Assembly (NCBI GenBank): GCA_009843785.1
Contig: VYCT01000043.1
Location: forward strand, 1 to 34,340
Length of the DNA: 34,340 nucleotides
Direction: 5' to 3'
Source of the DNA: Candidatus Poribacteria bacterium
GTDB lineage: Bacteria > Poribacteria > WGA-4E > WGA-3G
Below, in pieces: positions 15,523 to 23,462 of the stretch (positions are counted from its first letter, which is position 1; each line of letters starts with the position of its first letter). Position numbers and translations under genes: made by a program. The notes beneath the pieces were generated by a model that did no database searches, was not told the DNA's origin, and saw only the letters and a list, made by a program, of their open reading frames with translations.

Positions 15523-16092
15523 ATGGATGTTAAAAACGCGATTCTTTCACGACGCACGATTTTCAAGTTCAAACCGGAACCCGTGCCAAACGATGTCATC
15601 GAACAGGTTTTCAGTTTCGGAATATGGGCACCCAATCACCATGTCACGGAGCCGTGGCGGTTCACTGTGATCGGTAAGGAGACAAAGTTAATCCTTGCAG
15701 ATCGCTACCGCGAGATCAAGATGGAGGATACACCCGACCACGTTGATGCCGAAAATCTCGACAAAATCGGCGAACTGGCTTACGAAAAATTTATGTCCAA
15801 GCCGACGATTATTGCCGTTTCGTGCCTACAGGAAGGCGACGAACAACGCCAACGCGAAGATTATGCCGCCGCTTGTTGTGCGATGCAGAACGTCCAACTC
15901 GCCGCATGGGATGCCGGTGTTGGGATGCAGTGGAGCACAGGCAGAATCACGATGGAAGAACAAACATATCAACTCTTAGGCATTGATTCGTCACAAGAGT
16001 ACATCATTGGCTTCTTCTATACCGGTTACCCCGCCGACATCGGGCAACCGAAACGGCAACCGGCAGGCGAGTTTATCCGTTGGGTAGCGTAA
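15523..16092 (+). CDS. Nitroreductase-family flavoprotein
   Basis: 189 residues, single domain, similar in size to the E. coli YdjA-type enzymes. The FMN-binding RRTIFKF segment is at residues 10-16, followed by the WAPNHHVTEPWRF loop, an AAAC-like central helix and a C-terminal GFFYTGYP segment. It is expected to be a cytoplasmic FMN-dependent NAD(P)H oxidoreductase. The substrate cannot be told. It has its own promoter, a strong ribosome binding site (AAGGAGG) and no operon partner. The convergent amidohydrolase gene lies downstream. Confidence 0.88.
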   Translation: MDVKNAILSRRTIFKFKPEPVPNDVIEQVFSFGIWAPNHHVTEPWRFTVIGKETKLILADRYREIKMEDTPDHVDAENLDKIGELAYEKFMSKPTIIAVSCLQEGDEQRQREDYAAACCAMQNVQLAAWDAGVGMQWSTGRITMEEQTYQLLGIDSSQEYIIGFFYTGYPADIGQPKRQPAGEFIRWVA

Positions 16093-16120
16093 AAACCGTC
16101 AGCCTTCGGTTTGTGTCTGG

Positions 16121-16187
16121 AAAGTTAGCAAGTAAAAAGTGTGCTAAAGTTGGAAAGTTGTCGTCTTTACGAACTTTAGAACACTTT
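16121..16187. repeat. 16-bp inverted repeat between convergent genes
   Basis: AAAGTGTGCTAAAGTT (16136-16151) pairs with AACTTTAGAACACTTT (16172-16187) with one mismatch and a 20-base loop. Extra AAAGTT units lie at 16121 and 16154, so it resembles the heptamer elements with another unit. It may act as a bidirectional transcript end for the nitroreductase and amidohydrolase genes. A weaker hairpin (AAACCG/CGGTTT, 16093-16112) precedes it. Confidence 0.6.
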
Positions 16188-16222
16188 ACAGATTTTCAAA
16201 GGTTTTCGACGGCTGATAGCCA

Positions 16223-17059
16223 CTACACAGATAATTTGTACGCTGCTTTGGCATTCTGCCAGAAGAACTTTGCTTTGACGGTATCGCCTTTCGCGCTGAA
16301 ATAGTCGTCCACAATCTGTTGCACGACTTTATACGGTGCGAAACGTTCTGATACGGGCCAGTTGCTTCCATAGATGAGCCGATCCTCGCCAAACGCGTCC
16401 CACAGGACATCAATCGTTGGCGTGTAATAGGCAACTTCTGTCGGTGCAGGGGTTTGTCCGGTATGTTCCGCCAACCCTGATACTTTGCAGTAGATGTTCG
16501 GATAGCGCGCGACTTCACGGATAGCAGAAACCCATCCCGCGTCGGGTGGATCTTCTGATATACGCACCCCCGCAATATGGTTGATGACGATCCGCATCTC
16601 CGGTGTATGTTCGACCAATGCTGGCAGCGTTGATAGCATTTCGGGATTAATCAGCAGATCCAAGGTAAGTTCTTTCGCTGCTAACTTCTCAATATTCGCC
16701 ATAAAAGTAGTTTCGCCGATGGCTCGTAAGTGTCCACCGCCGAGACGTATCCCGCGAAAAAGTGGATTTGCAGAGAACCGGTTCAAGTTACCTTCAAAAT
16801 CCGTGTCGTCCGGTTCCAAGTGTCCAACAAATCCGAGAATAAAAGGCTCGTCTGCGGCGAGGTCAAGAATCCACTGGTTATCCTCAAGCCACTTGCTCGC
16901 CTCAACGACGACGGTCCCGGTCGCGCCTTCAGGGACCGCGAGGGCTTTGAAATCTTCTGGCATAACCCGTCGGTAAAGGACTTCATCGTTAGGGTTCGGC
17001 CACGGCACACCTTCAGGTCGTGTTGGATCGTAGAAATGCGTATGTGTATCAATAATCAT
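16223..17059 (-). CDS. Amidohydrolase-2 family metal-dependent hydrolase (lactonase-like)
   Basis: 278 residues, a TIM-barrel hydrolase like L-fuconolactonase and 2-pyrone-4,6-dicarboxylate lactonase. The first strand has the HxH motif in DTHTHFYDP (His6, His8). FRGIRLGGG, VINHIAG and the C-terminal LIYGSNWPVSE follow. The last motif has Asn where many relatives have Asp, as some members of this family do. A sugar-acid lactone substrate would fit the sugar-acid dehydratase at 22282 but is only a guess. The start at 17059 is the natural N-terminus because the first strand begins at residue 2. Confidence 0.85.
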   Translation of the reverse strand: MIIDTHTHFYDPTRPEGVPWPNPNDEVLYRRVMPEDFKALAVPEGATGTVVVEASKWLEDNQWILDLAADEPFILGFVGHLEPDDTDFEGNLNRFSANPLFRGIRLGGGHLRAIGETTFMANIEKLAAKELTLDLLINPEMLSTLPALVEHTPEMRIVINHIAGVRISEDPPDAGWVSAIREVARYPNIYCKVSGLAEHTGQTPAPTEVAYYTPTIDVLWDAFGEDRLIYGSNWPVSERFAPYKVVQQIVDDYFSAKGDTVKAKFFWQNAKAAYKLSV

Positions 17060-17135
17060 TTTTTTAACTATGGCCTCTTGCTATGACCAGCACGTTGTGC
17101 TGATCATCGGTTTCTGATTAAGTTGGGACGTTTCT

Positions 17136-17978
17136 GTGAATAAGTACGTTTTTATTTTTCTTTTTCATGTCAGGCATTTCACCGTAATATTAATCGCGCT
17201 TTTAGTAAGCGGGTTGTTTGGATGTACGCCTCCGGATCCGGAGCAGCAACAGAAGCTTGAGCTGCAACGGGATGCCCTAAAACTGAGAATGGGGCAGGCA
17301 CTCAACCCGACAGATGCGGAAGGACACCTTGAACTCGGTAAAATCTATCGTGAATTAGGTGAGTCCGAAAAAGCGATAGAATCCTTCCAAAACGCCATCG
17401 CGCTTGATGACAAACACGAACATGCCTATAACAATCTCGGTTTGGTTTATACCGATCTCCGTCTGTTTATTCTCGCGATTGAGATGTTCCAAGCTGCATT
17501 AGAGTTGTCGCCGGAAAACCCCGCCTTCTATAACAATCTCGGCTATGCTTACAATATGACAGACCGATTTGAGGAGGCACTCACCGCCTACAGCAGCGCA
17601 ATTGAGGCGGATCCAACCTTTGTTGATGCCTATTACAACCTCGCCGATGCCTACCTTAACCGCGATATGTATCAGGACGCTATTAAGTATTATGAGTCAG
17701 CACTTGAAATCGAAGCGGGCGACGCGGATGTCTATTTTAATATTGGACTCGCTTACGAGGAGACAGAACAATTCCTCCGCGCGATTCAATCCTACGAAAA
17801 GGGACTCTCTCTTGACGACAGTGATGTAGAGGCTTACTATCGCCTCGCGCAAGCATACAAAAAAAATGGCGATCCGCTCATGATGCGTCGCTATCTGGAG
17901 ACATTTTTGGAGCGGGCAAAGGATCTGCCGCATCTTGAAGAAGAGGTTCACGAGGCAGAGCAGATGTTTGACAGATAG
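17136..17978 (+). CDS. TPR-repeat lipoprotein
   Basis: 280 residues from a GTG with a weak GGGACG upstream. A signal helix (residues 12-28) ends in LFGC, so Cys30 is probably lipidated. About six tandem tetratricopeptide repeats follow (residues 60-265) with the standard Gly, Tyr, Ala and Pro positions (e.g. AYNNLGLVYTDL, AFYNNLGYAYNM, DAYYNLADAYL, DVYFNIGLAYEE). Such lipoproteins are scaffolds at the envelope, and PilF/PilW pilotins are one known type. No partner is adjacent. Its last 101 bp overlap the 3' end of the convergent methyltransferase gene. Confidence 0.87.
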   Translation: MNKYVFIFLFHVRHFTVILIALLVSGLFGCTPPDPEQQQKLELQRDALKLRMGQALNPTDAEGHLELGKIYRELGESEKAIESFQNAIALDDKHEHAYNNLGLVYTDLRLFILAIEMFQAALELSPENPAFYNNLGYAYNMTDRFEEALTAYSSAIEADPTFVDAYYNLADAYLNRDMYQDAIKYYESALEIEAGDADVYFNIGLAYEETEQFLRAIQSYEKGLSLDDSDVEAYYRLAQAYKKNGDPLMMRRYLETFLERAKDLPHLEEEVHEAEQMFDR

Positions 17979-19323
17979 CACTTTTTCTTAGGATCAGCAG
18001 AAATTCTGATTTCATCCCGTCCGGATTCTTATTCTTCCGCGCCCCGAATAACTTTCGCGTCTTAATCCTATCCTCATAGACCTTTTCAAACGCGAACCCA
18101 CGTTCCACGAAATACTCCGCCAATATCCGCCATATTTCGACAGTTATGCCATCAATCCGTGGGTTACCGACAAAGATACAGGCAGCCGCGTTCAGTTTCA
18201 ATTGACGCATCGAATTTTCAAGTGCGTTGACTGTATGGCAGAAATAGGAATCGAGCCGTTTTTGGAGGTCATCCCGCGTGAGCATCTCCCGAACTTTATC
18301 CAACGTTTCCGTCTGAATTATTCGATCCGCCTTCCGGTAGGGGATTTCAAGCCTTGATAATTCCTTAACCTCTTCTTCGGTGTGCCCTAACCAGAACAGT
18401 TCCATTTTCGTGGAACGAATATATTCCTGCGCTTGAAGATACGGTGGTGATGTTATGAGCGCGTCGCACGCTCGCGGTACAGCGACATAGGACGAATCAA
18501 CACCGCCGCGGAATTCAACCTGCCCCGAATGTTCAAAACAATTCTGCTGCGTGTACACCACGAAGTCATTGAGACTTCTTAACGTTTTCAAGGAGAGACT
18601 GTGAATCATATCATCTAACTGCTCTTTCCAATTCTCTTTCAGCAATTCCCCTATAGCCTGTAACTTACGCTTGGATCTGGCAAGTTTAGGGGTTCTGTCT
18701 TCTGTATAGGAAAAACGTTTGCTTGCCTTCAACAACGCGGCTTTAATGACGGTAGAATAGACTGTGTTATCTGTATTGTGTATGAAACCCCAGTATTGCG
18801 ATAGAACATCTAACATTTCAGGCGCGTACCAATAGGCAACATTTGACCAAACTGGCATAAACTGGTGCTTGCTCTCTCGCATGCCTTCCAAAAGTTTATG
18901 CAAATCCGCTTCAGCCAGTCTCTCTTTACTGTCGTAAACCTTCAGCGGCATAATATGATTCAGGAGCAGGTTGAGATCAAAGAGAATAGCGTTGCGTTTG
19001 CACAGATACGCCTCAACGCCAACCGTCCCTGACCCCGCGAACGGATCAACAATCCAATCCCCTTCTTTAGTATAGGTGTTAATCGCGTAGCGGACGATTT
19101 GGGGGATAAATTTCGCTGGATAGGCAAATATAGCGTGTGTCAGGTAGCCAGTATCATTGATCTCAGGGACTAAGTCTCGGAATGAAACCAACTCTGCCCC
19201 GTCAGAGGTCGTTTCCTCTTTTGGAACTTCAAATTCGTTATCTATCGGAAAAAGGGTGAATTGTGCTTCCAGATTTCGGTTTTTCATAAAGCTACTGCGA
19301 GGTTTGTAGAGCTGCAAACGCAT
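17878..19323 (-). CDS. Orphan DNA methyltransferase (N4-cytosine/N6-adenine type)
   Basis: 481 residues from the ATG at 19323. A later in-frame ATG is at 19284, and neither has a good ribosome binding site. Motif I, DPFAGSGT, is at 93-100 and binds S-adenosylmethionine. Motif IV, TSPPY, is at 291-295 and is typical of amino-methyltransferases. The order I then IV, about 190 residues apart, leaves room for an inserted target-recognition or helical region. No restriction endonuclease, specificity subunit or other phage-defence gene is nearby, so it looks solitary. It starts 8 bp after the cytochrome b stop on the same strand, an odd operon partner. The final 33 codons overlap the TPR gene antisense and look like a non-conserved tail. 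The target base and site are unknown, and an RNA substrate cannot be excluded. Confidence 0.78.
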   Translation of the reverse strand: MRLQLYKPRSSFMKNRNLEAQFTLFPIDNEFEVPKEETTSDGAELVSFRDLVPEINDTGYLTHAIFAYPAKFIPQIVRYAINTYTKEGDWIVDPFAGSGTVGVEAYLCKRNAILFDLNLLLNHIMPLKVYDSKERLAEADLHKLLEGMRESKHQFMPVWSNVAYWYAPEMLDVLSQYWGFIHNTDNTVYSTVIKAALLKASKRFSYTEDRTPKLARSKRKLQAIGELLKENWKEQLDDMIHSLSLKTLRSLNDFVVYTQQNCFEHSGQVEFRGGVDSSYVAVPRACDALITSPPYLQAQEYIRSTKMELFWLGHTEEEVKELSRLEIPYRKADRIIQTETLDKVREMLTRDDLQKRLDSYFCHTVNALENSMRQLKLNAAACIFVGNPRIDGITVEIWRILAEYFVERGFAFEKVYEDRIKTRKLFGARKNKNPDGMKSEFLLILRKSAICQTSALPREPLLQDAADPLPAPKMSPDSDAS

Positions 19324-19331
19324 CAAGAGAG

Positions 19332-20528
19332 TTATTGCGATTCTTCTACTTCTTTCGCGCCTTCAATCTCTTCCTCTGTGAGTTGGAAGTCAAACACCTC
19401 TTCTCCTTCTTCAACGACTTCTGTTTCCATATCCGGCGTTGCGTCTCCTTGGATTTGCTCTATGGGTTGCGCGGTCTCTTGTGTTTCAAGTTTCTTTGCA
19501 GTACCACCGAGGATTGTCAAAACCACAATCCCCATAACGCTGACACTCGTGACCGTCAATGCAATTGGACGTTTCCAGAGGACGGCGCGCTCGCTTCTGT
19601 CTAAGAACGGGAGAAATAGTAGTAGCAGCATGCCGGCCGTCGGAATTACAAACGTCCCGATAACTTCAAAAGGCCCTTGGAAATACTTCAGGAGTTGGAA
19701 CAGAAATAGGAAATACCACTCAGGACGCGGATCGTAATCCGCATTCGTCGGATCAGCGACATCTTCGAGCGGAACAGGAACGAACAACGCCACAACCGCA
19801 AGAACTATAAAGAGGATCAGCATACCGACAACATCTTCAAATACCTGATGCGGATAAAACGGTTTCCCGGCTTCCATATCTTCTGGTGTGTTCTTTGGCG
19901 TGCCTGAGGAACCGTAGTACCGGACAAAGAAGAGATGCGCACCTACCAAACCGAAGACCAACCACGGCAGCCAGATGGTGTGAAGCGCGTAAAACCTTGA
20001 GAGTGTCACCGCGCCTATCTCTGTACCGCCGCGCAGGACTTTCGCCACAAAATCGCCTAATCCGGGGGCAGTACTGGCAATTTCCACACCTACAACCGTT
20101 GCCCAATATGCCTTTTCGTCCCACGGAAGCAGATAGCCTGTGAATCCGAAGCCGAGTACAATTAAGAGGAGTAGAACGCCGAAGATCCAAGTGAGTTCAC
20201 GCGGGGCTTTGTATGAACTGTAGAGCACGACACGGAGCAGATGCAGGACGACGATGATAACCATCGCGCTCGCACCCCAGTGGTGCAAACCGCGCACGAA
20301 CGCACCAAACGGGACCTCTGTACTGATATAGGTTACCGCATTATGCGCGTGTTCGGGTGAAGGGGAATAGTAGAACGCGAGAAACGCACCCGTAGCCGCT
20401 TGCAGGAGCAGCAGAAACATCGCCAAACTACCAAATGAGAAAAGCAGATTGATGTGTTTCGGCAGTGGTTTACGCAAGTGCGCGGAGAACGCCTCTAACG
20501 GGAGGCGTTCGTTGAGAAATTGCCGCAT
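19332..20528 (-). CDS. petB: Cytochrome b, b6-like haem spacing, fused to subunit IV region
   Basis: 398 residues, the quinol-oxidising membrane core of a bc-type complex. The haem ligands are His82/His96 on one helix and His183/His198 on the other. The spacings of 14 and 15 match cytochrome b6 rather than mitochondrial-type b (14 and 14). The C-terminal half carries the PEWY motif (269-272) and three further helices, so the b6 and subunit IV parts are one chain. A strongly acidic tail of about 45 residues ends the protein. It starts directly at the stop of the Rieske gene, so the two are co-translated. No cytochrome c1 or f gene is adjacent. Confidence 0.92.
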   Translation of the reverse strand: MRQFLNERLPLEAFSAHLRKPLPKHINLLFSFGSLAMFLLLLQAATGAFLAFYYSPSPEHAHNAVTYISTEVPFGAFVRGLHHWGASAMVIIVVLHLLRVVLYSSYKAPRELTWIFGVLLLLIVLGFGFTGYLLPWDEKAYWATVVGVEIASTAPGLGDFVAKVLRGGTEIGAVTLSRFYALHTIWLPWLVFGLVGAHLFFVRYYGSSGTPKNTPEDMEAGKPFYPHQVFEDVVGMLILFIVLAVVALFVPVPLEDVADPTNADYDPRPEWYFLFLFQLLKYFQGPFEVIGTFVIPTAGMLLLLFLPFLDRSERAVLWKRPIALTVTSVSVMGIVVLTILGGTAKKLETQETAQPIEQIQGDATPDMETEVVEEGEEVFDFQLTEEEIEGAKEVEESQ

Positions 20529-20996
20529 CTACGTCTCCTTTACGTATAGAATACCCGCTTCGACTTTGGTTTCAAGCTTCTGCAGCGGCTCTGGCGGTGG
20601 ACCCGCAACAACAGCACCGGTCTTATCGAATATCGCACCGTGGCACGGACAGAGGAACGACTCCTTCTCCGCATCCCACCGGACGAGGCAACCGAGATGT
20701 GAGCAGGTACGAGAAAAGACACGCCACTCTCCGTTGCCAGCGTCGGTCACGTAGACAGAACGTTTTTTCGTTGCTTTGACCCAGCCGTCTTTCGCTGTGA
20801 AGGTATAGTCCACTTTTTTGAACCGACTGTTTTTAAGCCGATCAGCGAGACCTAAGTCAACCCATTTCGATTCTCCTTTCTTGAAAGCGGGTGAGATCGC
20901 GAAGCCGATCAGCGGAATACCCGCAGCAAGGCTTATTATGCCACCGATAAATCCGGTCAGGATTTCCAAAAATGAGCGTCTGCTCTTCTTTTCCAT
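20529..20996 (-). CDS. petC: Rieske iron-sulfur protein
   Basis: 155 residues. A twin-arginine signal/anchor (SRRSFLE, then a hydrophobic helix to about residue 34) places the cluster domain outside the cytoplasmic membrane. The cluster ligands are Cys98-x-His100 and Cys116-x-x-His119, with Cys103 and Cys118 for the stabilising disulfide (CSHLGC ... CPCHG). The GPPPEPL proline loop follows. It passes electrons from quinol via cytochrome b to an unknown c-type carrier. It is the first gene of the run petC-petB-methyltransferase. A repeat element lies directly upstream of the ATG. Confidence 0.94.
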   Translation of the reverse strand: MEKKSRRSFLEILTGFIGGIISLAAGIPLIGFAISPAFKKGESKWVDLGLADRLKNSRFKKVDYTFTAKDGWVKATKKRSVYVTDAGNGEWRVFSRTCSHLGCLVRWDAEKESFLCPCHGAIFDKTGAVVAGPPPEPLQKLETKVEAGILYVKET

Positions 20997-21009
20997 CGGT
21001 TTTCTCCAT

Positions 21010-21037
21010 GCACAACCTAACAGGTTATGCTACAAAG
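21010..21037. repeat. Half-copy of the TTTGTAGC palindromic element
   Basis: It matches the arm of the 7050-7112 element (read in reverse: CTTTGTAGCATAACCTGTTA). It contains its own AACCT/AGGTT hairpin at 21014-21026. It lies two bases past the stop of the Gfo/Idh gene and 14 bases upstream of the Rieske ATG. Confidence 0.65.
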
Positions 21038-21038
21038 A

Positions 21039-22103
21039 TTATCGTTTCCGCGTTTGCCCTTCAAACGGGGTGCGGAGGTCGTAACGTCCTTCTTCCAGAA
21101 CAGGTAGCGTGCCGTCGTTGACCATAAGTTCAAGTGGCAATTCCTTGGTTTCCATAGGCATGTTGACCACGTTCTTGATACGCAAAGATTCATAGATAGC
21201 CAACATGATTTCAAGTGTGTAGCGCGCTTGTACACCACTGCCGCGATGGTCAGAGATGTCTCCCTCAATCCACTCGATCAGTTCTTGAAATTGGTTCTTT
21301 GGCTCTGGTGGCGGTTTAATGGTTTGCCACCCCTTCGCGTCCCCGTTTTGGAGCAGCAGTGTCCCGTCGGGACCGTTGCGAATTTGGCCTTCCGTGCCAG
21401 CAATTTTGGGCATTGAGACAGGTGGATCCGGCAAGTCGCCTTCGTAAATGCCGCGCGCGCCACCTTCAAAGCAGACTAACCCCATACACAGATCTTCGCA
21501 GATTGTCCGGCGTTCCCATCGATCAGTCGTACGGGAGGTCTGTCCGATCACCCACAAAGTTTCAGGATCGGACAAAGTGAATCGCCAACCGTCGATTGCG
21601 TGCGTGCCTGTGTTGAGCAGTCCTGCGTGCTTTTTTGCACTGTGGTGGAGCGTTGTCGGTTCGCCAATTGCACCAGCAGCGACGAGCCTGCGCGCCTCTA
21701 TATTTGGTGCGGAATATCTACCTTGGTGACCGATGATAAGTTTGACATCGTTCTCTTGGCAAGCCTCAAGCATAGCGTCAGCTTGTCCAAGTGAGGCAGC
21801 CATCGGCTTCTCACCGATAATCCCTTTTACGCCTGCCTTCGCTGCCGCGACGGTGGCTTCCGCCCGCGGACCTTGCCATGTTGTGATACTGACGATGTCT
21901 AAATCCTCTTTTGCTAACATTTCATCAACGTCGGTATAAATGGCGGGAACATCGTATTCGTCCGAGACGCGTTGCGCTGCTTCTTCAAAGATGTCCATCG
22001 CTGCGACAACCTCTGCCCTCGGATTGTTCCCCCATGCCCTTGAATGAGACCTGCCCATCCCACCACAACCGATGATTCCGACGCGGTATGTCTGATCTGC
22101 CAT
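21039..22103 (-). CDS. Gfo/Idh/MocA-family NAD(P)-dependent oxidoreductase
   Basis: 354 residues. The N-terminal Rossmann fold has GIIGCGGMGRSH (residues 9-20), and the family motif EKPMA follows near residue 98. The C-terminal alpha/beta domain has HAIDGWRF in the catalytic-His region. Members oxidise or epimerise sugars and inositols in the cytoplasm. The substrate is not predictable. The ATG has AAGGAG upstream and a promoter at 22160-22189. It is divergent from a sugar-acid dehydratase, so the two may share a regulator and pathway. Confidence 0.9.
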   Translation of the reverse strand: MADQTYRVGIIGCGGMGRSHSRAWGNNPRAEVVAAMDIFEEAAQRVSDEYDVPAIYTDVDEMLAKEDLDIVSITTWQGPRAEATVAAAKAGVKGIIGEKPMAASLGQADAMLEACQENDVKLIIGHQGRYSAPNIEARRLVAAGAIGEPTTLHHSAKKHAGLLNTGTHAIDGWRFTLSDPETLWVIGQTSRTTDRWERRTICEDLCMGLVCFEGGARGIYEGDLPDPPVSMPKIAGTEGQIRNGPDGTLLLQNGDAKGWQTIKPPPEPKNQFQELIEWIEGDISDHRGSGVQARYTLEIMLAIYESLRIKNVVNMPMETKELPLELMVNDGTLPVLEEGRYDLRTPFEGQTRKR

Positions 22104-22159
22104 CTGTTTAGTCTCCTTATCTTAGCAATCGAGCCAACTGTTTAAAATCGTGTTGAACT

Positions 22160-22189
22160 ATTCTATCACTCCCTCACTGTTTTTGTCAA
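22160..22189 (-). promoter_or_regulatory. Sigma-70-type promoter for the Gfo/Idh gene
   Basis: On the minus strand, TTGACA (22189-22184) is followed after 18 bp by TAGAAT (22165-22160), five of six to consensus. Transcription would start near 22152, about 50 bases before the ATG at 22103. Confidence 0.6.
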
Positions 22190-22207
22190 ATCGTTTCTCT
22201 TGACAAA
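22182..22207. promoter_or_regulatory. Perfect 8-bp palindrome between divergent genes (operator candidate)
   Basis: TTTGTCAA (22182-22189) and TTGACAAA (22200-22207) are perfect inverted repeats with a 10-bp spacer. Each arm contains a TTGACA-like -35 pointing outwards. The rightward side lacks a good -10 (weak AACTAT at 22225-22230). A dimeric regulator bound here could control both genes. Confidence 0.5.
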
Positions 22208-22281
22208 CCTTCAGAAACGTTGCAAACTATAGAAAGCAGTATAGATTTGTAAACTACGCCGAAAGAGAGGATATTATCAAG

Positions 22282-23379
22282 ATGGCAGGTTATGAAGACA
22301 AAGGTTCTGAAATTCGGGTGACAAACCTTGAGGCTTACCCGATGGGTGTGAAGGCATACGTCAAGATTGAAACCAATATGGGTGTCACGGGTTGGGGCGA
22401 GATCAACAACATGGAGACAACCGTCACCTGCGCGTTGGCGCGCTCCTTATCGGAAATGATTATCGGCGAAAACCCAACACGGATTGAGCATCACTGGCAA
22501 CGCCTGTTCCGTGCACATCGCAATATCCGAGGCGGCGGATTAATGGTTCATACCATCTCCGCTATTGATATGGCGTTGTGGGATATTGCTGGCAAACTTT
22601 GGGGCGTGCCGGTCTATCGCTTGCTTGGCGGCCCCTGCCGCGATAAGATTTGGAAATACCCGAGTCCGAAGGCAATTAAAACCGGACCGGGAGGCTCTAA
22701 ACCGTTTGCTGGTAACCCCGATGAGATCGCTGACATGGTTAAACGCGTGCATGATACGCGAGAGAAGGTCGGTTCCGATGGTGCTGTAATGTTTGATGCA
22801 CATAGTTGTTTACCACCGCCTATCGTAAAACAATTCGCGAGTTACTTGAAGCCTGATGACCTACTTTTCCTTGAGGAAGCATGGGTGCCGGGCAACATTG
22901 AGGTGATGCGCAAAATCCGAGAATCCGTCCCCGTGCCACTCGCTACCGGCGAACGCGACCGCACAATATGGGAAGTCCGAGAAATCCTTGAAGCACAAGT
23001 GATTGATATTCTTCAACCCGATGTTGGACACGGGGGCGGCATCACACAGGTTAAGAAGGTTGCTGCACTCGCAGAAGCACATCACGTCCCGATCGCGCCA
23101 CACTGTACGATGTCCTACCTCGGTCTCACTGCAAGTTTTCACTTATCCGCTGCCGTGCCGTTTTTCCTTATCCACGAAGGCTATGAAAAGGTCCTGCCAG
23201 CGGGAGTCGCTCACAAGGCATGGGAGATGGACGAAGAGGGCTACGTTTCGCTCCCTGAAGGCCCCGGTTTGGGAGTCGAAGTGGATGAGGCGAAGGTTAT
23301 TGAAGTCGGACAAGAGGCAGGCAGACGCTTCACATGGCCCAACAGCCGATTGGCAGATGGTTCTATCGCCGATTATTAA
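22282..23379 (+). CDS. Enolase-superfamily sugar-acid dehydratase (galactonate/mannonate dehydratase-like)
   Basis: 365 residues. The N-terminal capping domain includes WGEINN. The barrel carries Asp172, Glu198 and Glu224 as metal ligands, His174 (DAH) as one base and His274 (APH) as the other, with Asp247 nearby. These spacings equal those I recall for E. coli galactonate dehydratase (183, 185, 209, 235, 285) minus 11. The likely reaction is loss of water from a six-carbon sugar acid to a 2-keto-3-deoxy acid in the cytoplasm. The start ATG has AGAGAGG-like sequence about 12 bases upstream. It is divergent from an oxidoreductase gene. The exact substrate is open. Confidence 0.87.
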   Translation: MAGYEDKGSEIRVTNLEAYPMGVKAYVKIETNMGVTGWGEINNMETTVTCALARSLSEMIIGENPTRIEHHWQRLFRAHRNIRGGGLMVHTISAIDMALWDIAGKLWGVPVYRLLGGPCRDKIWKYPSPKAIKTGPGGSKPFAGNPDEIADMVKRVHDTREKVGSDGAVMFDAHSCLPPPIVKQFASYLKPDDLLFLEEAWVPGNIEVMRKIRESVPVPLATGERDRTIWEVREILEAQVIDILQPDVGHGGGITQVKKVAALAEAHHVPIAPHCTMSYLGLTASFHLSAAVPFFLIHEGYEKVLPAGVAHKAWEMDEEGYVSLPEGPGLGVEVDEAKVIEVGQEAGRRFTWPNSRLADGSIADY

Positions 23380-23441
23380 TTTGAGGGTTTTCGGTTTAAT
23401 AATGATTTTGCTCCATTTCTAAAACGCGAGTCCCTGATGGC

Positions 23442-23462
23442 CTAAGTTCTAAATCCTAAAAT
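23442..23462. repeat. Three CTAARTY-type heptamers at the sigma factor 3' end
   Basis: CTAAGTT, CTAAATC and CTAAAAT follow one another. The first three bases of the second unit are the sigma-factor stop codon (TAG on the minus strand). A TTTTCGG unit at 23391-23397 and its inverse (CCGAAAA) at 23482-23488 suggest the remains of a larger element. Confidence 0.55.

Noticed and set aside
16093-16112. AAACCG/CGGTTT hairpin as terminator of the nitroreductase gene
   Set aside because: The stem is short, has an 8-base loop and no T-run; the 16-bp inverted repeat at 16136-16187 is the better candidate.
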